Assembly (NCBI GenBank): GCA_036395835.1
Contig: DASWCW010000146.1
Span: 1-15,288, forward strand
Length of the DNA: 15,288 nt
Direction: 5' to 3'
DNA from: AP-16 sp036395835
GTDB lineage: Bacteria > Pseudomonadota > Alphaproteobacteria > Rhizobiales > Xanthobacteraceae
A program made the translations under genes and the position numbers. This document shows positions 14,239 through 15,288 of this stretch, in pieces. The stretch's first letter is position 1; each line of letters opens with the position of its first letter. The notes beneath the pieces were generated by a model. That model made no database searches, was not told where the DNA came from, and was given only the letters and a program-made list of their open reading frames with translations.

Positions 14239-15004
14239 ACGCCTCGCCAAGACCACGCAGGACGCCGTGCTCGGCGGCCGGCTCGTGCTGCGGCAGCCGC
14301 GCCACGGGCATCGCGTCGGCCACGATGCGATCCTGCTTGCCGCCGCCACCCAGGCGAGATCCGGCGAGCGCGCGGTGGATCTGTTCGCGGGCGTCGGTGC
14401 CGCGGGTCTGGCGCTGGCATTGCGCGTACCCGGCCTCGACGTGACGCTCGTCGAGATCGACCCGGCGCTCGTGACCTTGGCGCGCGAGAATATCGCGCGC
14501 AACGATCTCTCCGATCGCGCCCGAGCCGTCGTGCTCGACGTCGACGCTCCGGGCCGCGAGTTCGCTGCCGCCGGGATTTCGGCCGCCTGCGCCGACCGCG
14601 TGTTGATGAATCCGCCGTTCAACGATGTGCTGCGGCAAAGCGCTTCGCCGCAAGCCGGACGCCGTCTCGCCCACGCCGCTTCGCAGGAGCAATGGTCCGG
14701 CTGGGTGGGCGTTGCCTCGCGCCTGCTCAAGCCGAACGGGGTGCTCACGCTGATCTGGCGGGCGGACGGCCTGGCCGATGCGCTCGACGCGCTCGCCCGC
14801 CGCTTCGGGGCGATCGCGGTGTTGCCCGTCCATCCCCGTCCCGAGGCGGCCGCGATCCGCGTGCTGCTGCGCGCCGTGAGCTCGAGCCGGGCGCCGCTGC
14901 GGCTGCTGCCCGGCCTCGCGCTCGCCGACGGGACGGGCCGGCCTACGGCAGAAGCCGAAGCAGTGCTGCGCGAGAACGCGGTGCTGCGGCTCGCTGAGCC
15001 GTGA
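14228..15004 (+). CDS. tRNA1(Val) adenine-N6 methyltransferase-like (TrmN6-like) class I methyltransferase
   Basis: A 258-residue S-adenosylmethionine-dependent methyltransferase. Motif I is D51-LFAGVGAAG at about 51-60, the acidic end of strand 2 is E76 in LVEIDP, D104 is in VLDVDAPG, and the catalytic NPPF is at 128-131 (RVLMNPPFND), the N6-adenine or N-methyl signature shared with TrmN6 (YfiC) and rRNA methyltransferases. The opening LGGRLVLRQPRHGHRVGHDAILLAAA is the typical start of the TrmN6/SmtA-like group. The natural target is probably tRNA, but this is inference. The ATG at 14228 lies inside the end of the DUF2007 gene, in another frame. No hairpin terminator is evident after the TGA; only weak 5-base repeats follow. 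Confidence 0.88.
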   Translation: MHDERLAKTTQDAVLGGRLVLRQPRHGHRVGHDAILLAAATQARSGERAVDLFAGVGAAGLALALRVPGLDVTLVEIDPALVTLARENIARNDLSDRARAVVLDVDAPGREFAAAGISAACADRVLMNPPFNDVLRQSASPQAGRRLAHAASQEQWSGWVGVASRLLKPNGVLTLIWRADGLADALDALARRFGAIAVLPVHPRPEAAAIRVLLRAVSSSRAPLRLLPGLALADGTGRPTAEAEAVLRENAVLRLAEP

Positions 15005-15075
15005 GTCGCGTTTTCACGCCAACGATTTCGTTCGGGCCGTTTCGACTTAACGAAAATCTGCAACCTCCGCTGCTC

Positions 15076-15143
15076 GCAGGGTCAAAGGTCTGGCTGCTGC
15101 TTGAATTCACCAGTTTGGATGAATTCCAAACAGACGACCCTGC
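15076..15143. repeat. Long-range inverted repeat GCAGGGTC / GACCCTGC enclosing a 7-bp hairpin
   Basis: GCAGGGTC (15076-15083) is the exact reverse complement of GACCCTGC (15136-15143). Skipping four bases (AAAG), GTCTG just inside the left arm also pairs with CAGAC next to the right arm. Within lies the perfect stem GTTTGGA (15113-15119)/TCCAAAC (15125-15131). It may fold in RNA or mark a DNA site. Confidence 0.45.
15115..15129. promoter_or_regulatory. Dyad TGGA-N5-TCCA, copy 1 (possible operator)
   Basis: TTGGATGAATTCCAA is a dyad of 5 + 5 bases, extendable outward to GTTTGGA/TCCAAAC. A similar site follows 64 bases downstream. Confidence 0.4.
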
Positions 15144-15178
15144 AAGTATTGAATTAGAACAATCCTAATATCCGTTGG

Positions 15179-15193
15179 CTGGAAACATTCCAA
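15179..15193. promoter_or_regulatory. Dyad TGGA-N5-TCCA, copy 2 (possible operator)
   Basis: CTGGAAACATTCCAA agrees with copy 1 at 11 of 15 positions and has the same TGGA-N5-TCCA symmetry. Centre-to-centre spacing of 64 bases is close to six helical turns, so both would face the same side of the DNA. Confidence 0.4.
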
Positions 15194-15208
15194 TATTTGT
15201 TTGTTTGC

Positions 15209-15237
15209 TTGACACTGAAGTGTCACGTCGCTCTTAT
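15209..15237 (+). promoter_or_regulatory. Promoter-like TTGACA box overlapped by the palindrome TGACACT-GA-AGTGTCA
   Basis: A perfect -35 consensus TTGACA (15209-15214) is followed after 17 bases by TCTTAT (15232-15237), a weak -10. The exact dyad TGACACT (15210-15216)/AGTGTCA (15219-15225) covers the -35 box and part of the spacer, as a repressor operator would. The target gene would lie beyond the right edge. Confidence 0.5.
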
Positions 15238-15288
15238 CGCGTGCGCCGGCGATGCGTCGGCTGCCTTTGATTGCAGGGCCTTGAACCC

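Larger units (their letters stand above)
15005..15288. other. Gene-free, AT-rich right end of the window
   Basis: About 284 bases without a supportable gene. It is clearly richer in A/T than the rest of the window between about 15100 and 15220. It contains several dyads and one promoter-like TTGACA box, listed separately. I see no tRNA. A 10-codon frame at 15252-15284 is too short to call. Confidence 0.7.

Noticed and set aside
13841..14833. A long upstream extension of the polyprenyl synthase frame
   Set aside because: It runs antisense through the DUF2007 and methyltransferase genes and adds no recognisable domain. The enzyme is complete without it.
15252..15284. A ten-codon frame near the right edge as a leader peptide
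   Set aside because: Too short, with no ribosome site, and the downstream gene is not in view.
1..15288. CRISPR arrays, tRNA or rRNA genes, intact transposases, phage or defence genes
   Set aside because: I looked on both strands and saw no regular spaced repeats, no cloverleaf-like tRNA and no such protein motifs.

Overview
The window looks like ordinary chromosome from a high-GC alphaproteobacterium of the order Hyphomicrobiales (Rhizobiales), of Bradyrhizobium/Rhodopseudomonas/Pseudolabrys type. The evidence is the strong G/C third-position bias, the alphaproteobacterial character of the ETF-ubiquinone oxidoreductase, IspE and polyprenyl synthase, a DUF2007 gene translationally coupled to a TrmN6-like methyltransferase, and two copies of an intergenic palindromic repeat of the type common in Bradyrhizobium-like genomes. 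The genus is an inference from protein character, not from a marker gene.

Layout. (1) 1-2827, minus strand: an ABC importer operon of the nitrate/sulfonate/taurine (SsuABC/TauABC, NMT1-like) class, with periplasmic binding protein, ATPase and two different permeases; the second permease runs off the left edge. (2) 2961-4382, minus strand: a membrane-anchored or secreted monohaem cytochrome c, a small four-cysteine secreted protein and a four-helix membrane protein, with hairpins in the gaps. (3) 4539-5723, plus: a CaiB/BaiF class III CoA-transferase. (4) 5780-6664, plus: a MarR-GNAT fusion with a perfect palindrome immediately before its start codon. (5) 6693-7048: a structured element between convergent genes, a 50-residue basic protein, and a head-to-head pair of REP-like repeats. 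(6) 7049-9696: a family-4 type uracil-DNA glycosylase (minus) divergent from ETF-ubiquinone oxidoreductase (plus). (7) 9853-12520, plus: a secreted TPR protein followed 10 bases later by ispE. (8) 12567-13840, minus: the long-chain polyprenyl diphosphate synthase, with the C-terminal remnant of what looks like a DUF5615 PIN-like toxin just after its stop. (9) 14008-15004, plus: DUF2007 and the overlapping TrmN6-like methyltransferase. (10) 15005-15288: no gene, AT-rich, carrying several dyads and a promoter-like signal for a gene beyond the right edge.

The genes work together as follows. ispE (isoprenoid precursors by the MEP pathway), the polyprenyl synthase (quinone side chain) and ETF-QO (electrons into the quinone pool) form a loosely quinone-centred housekeeping neighbourhood. 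The ABC importer, CoA-transferase and cytochrome look like accessory metabolism. I see no CRISPR array, tRNA or rRNA gene, intact transposase or recognisable defence system. The most interesting non-coding part is 15076-15237, where two similar TGGA-N5-TCCA dyads about six helical turns apart precede a third dyad overlapping a TTGACA box. I found no convincing new multi-gene system.
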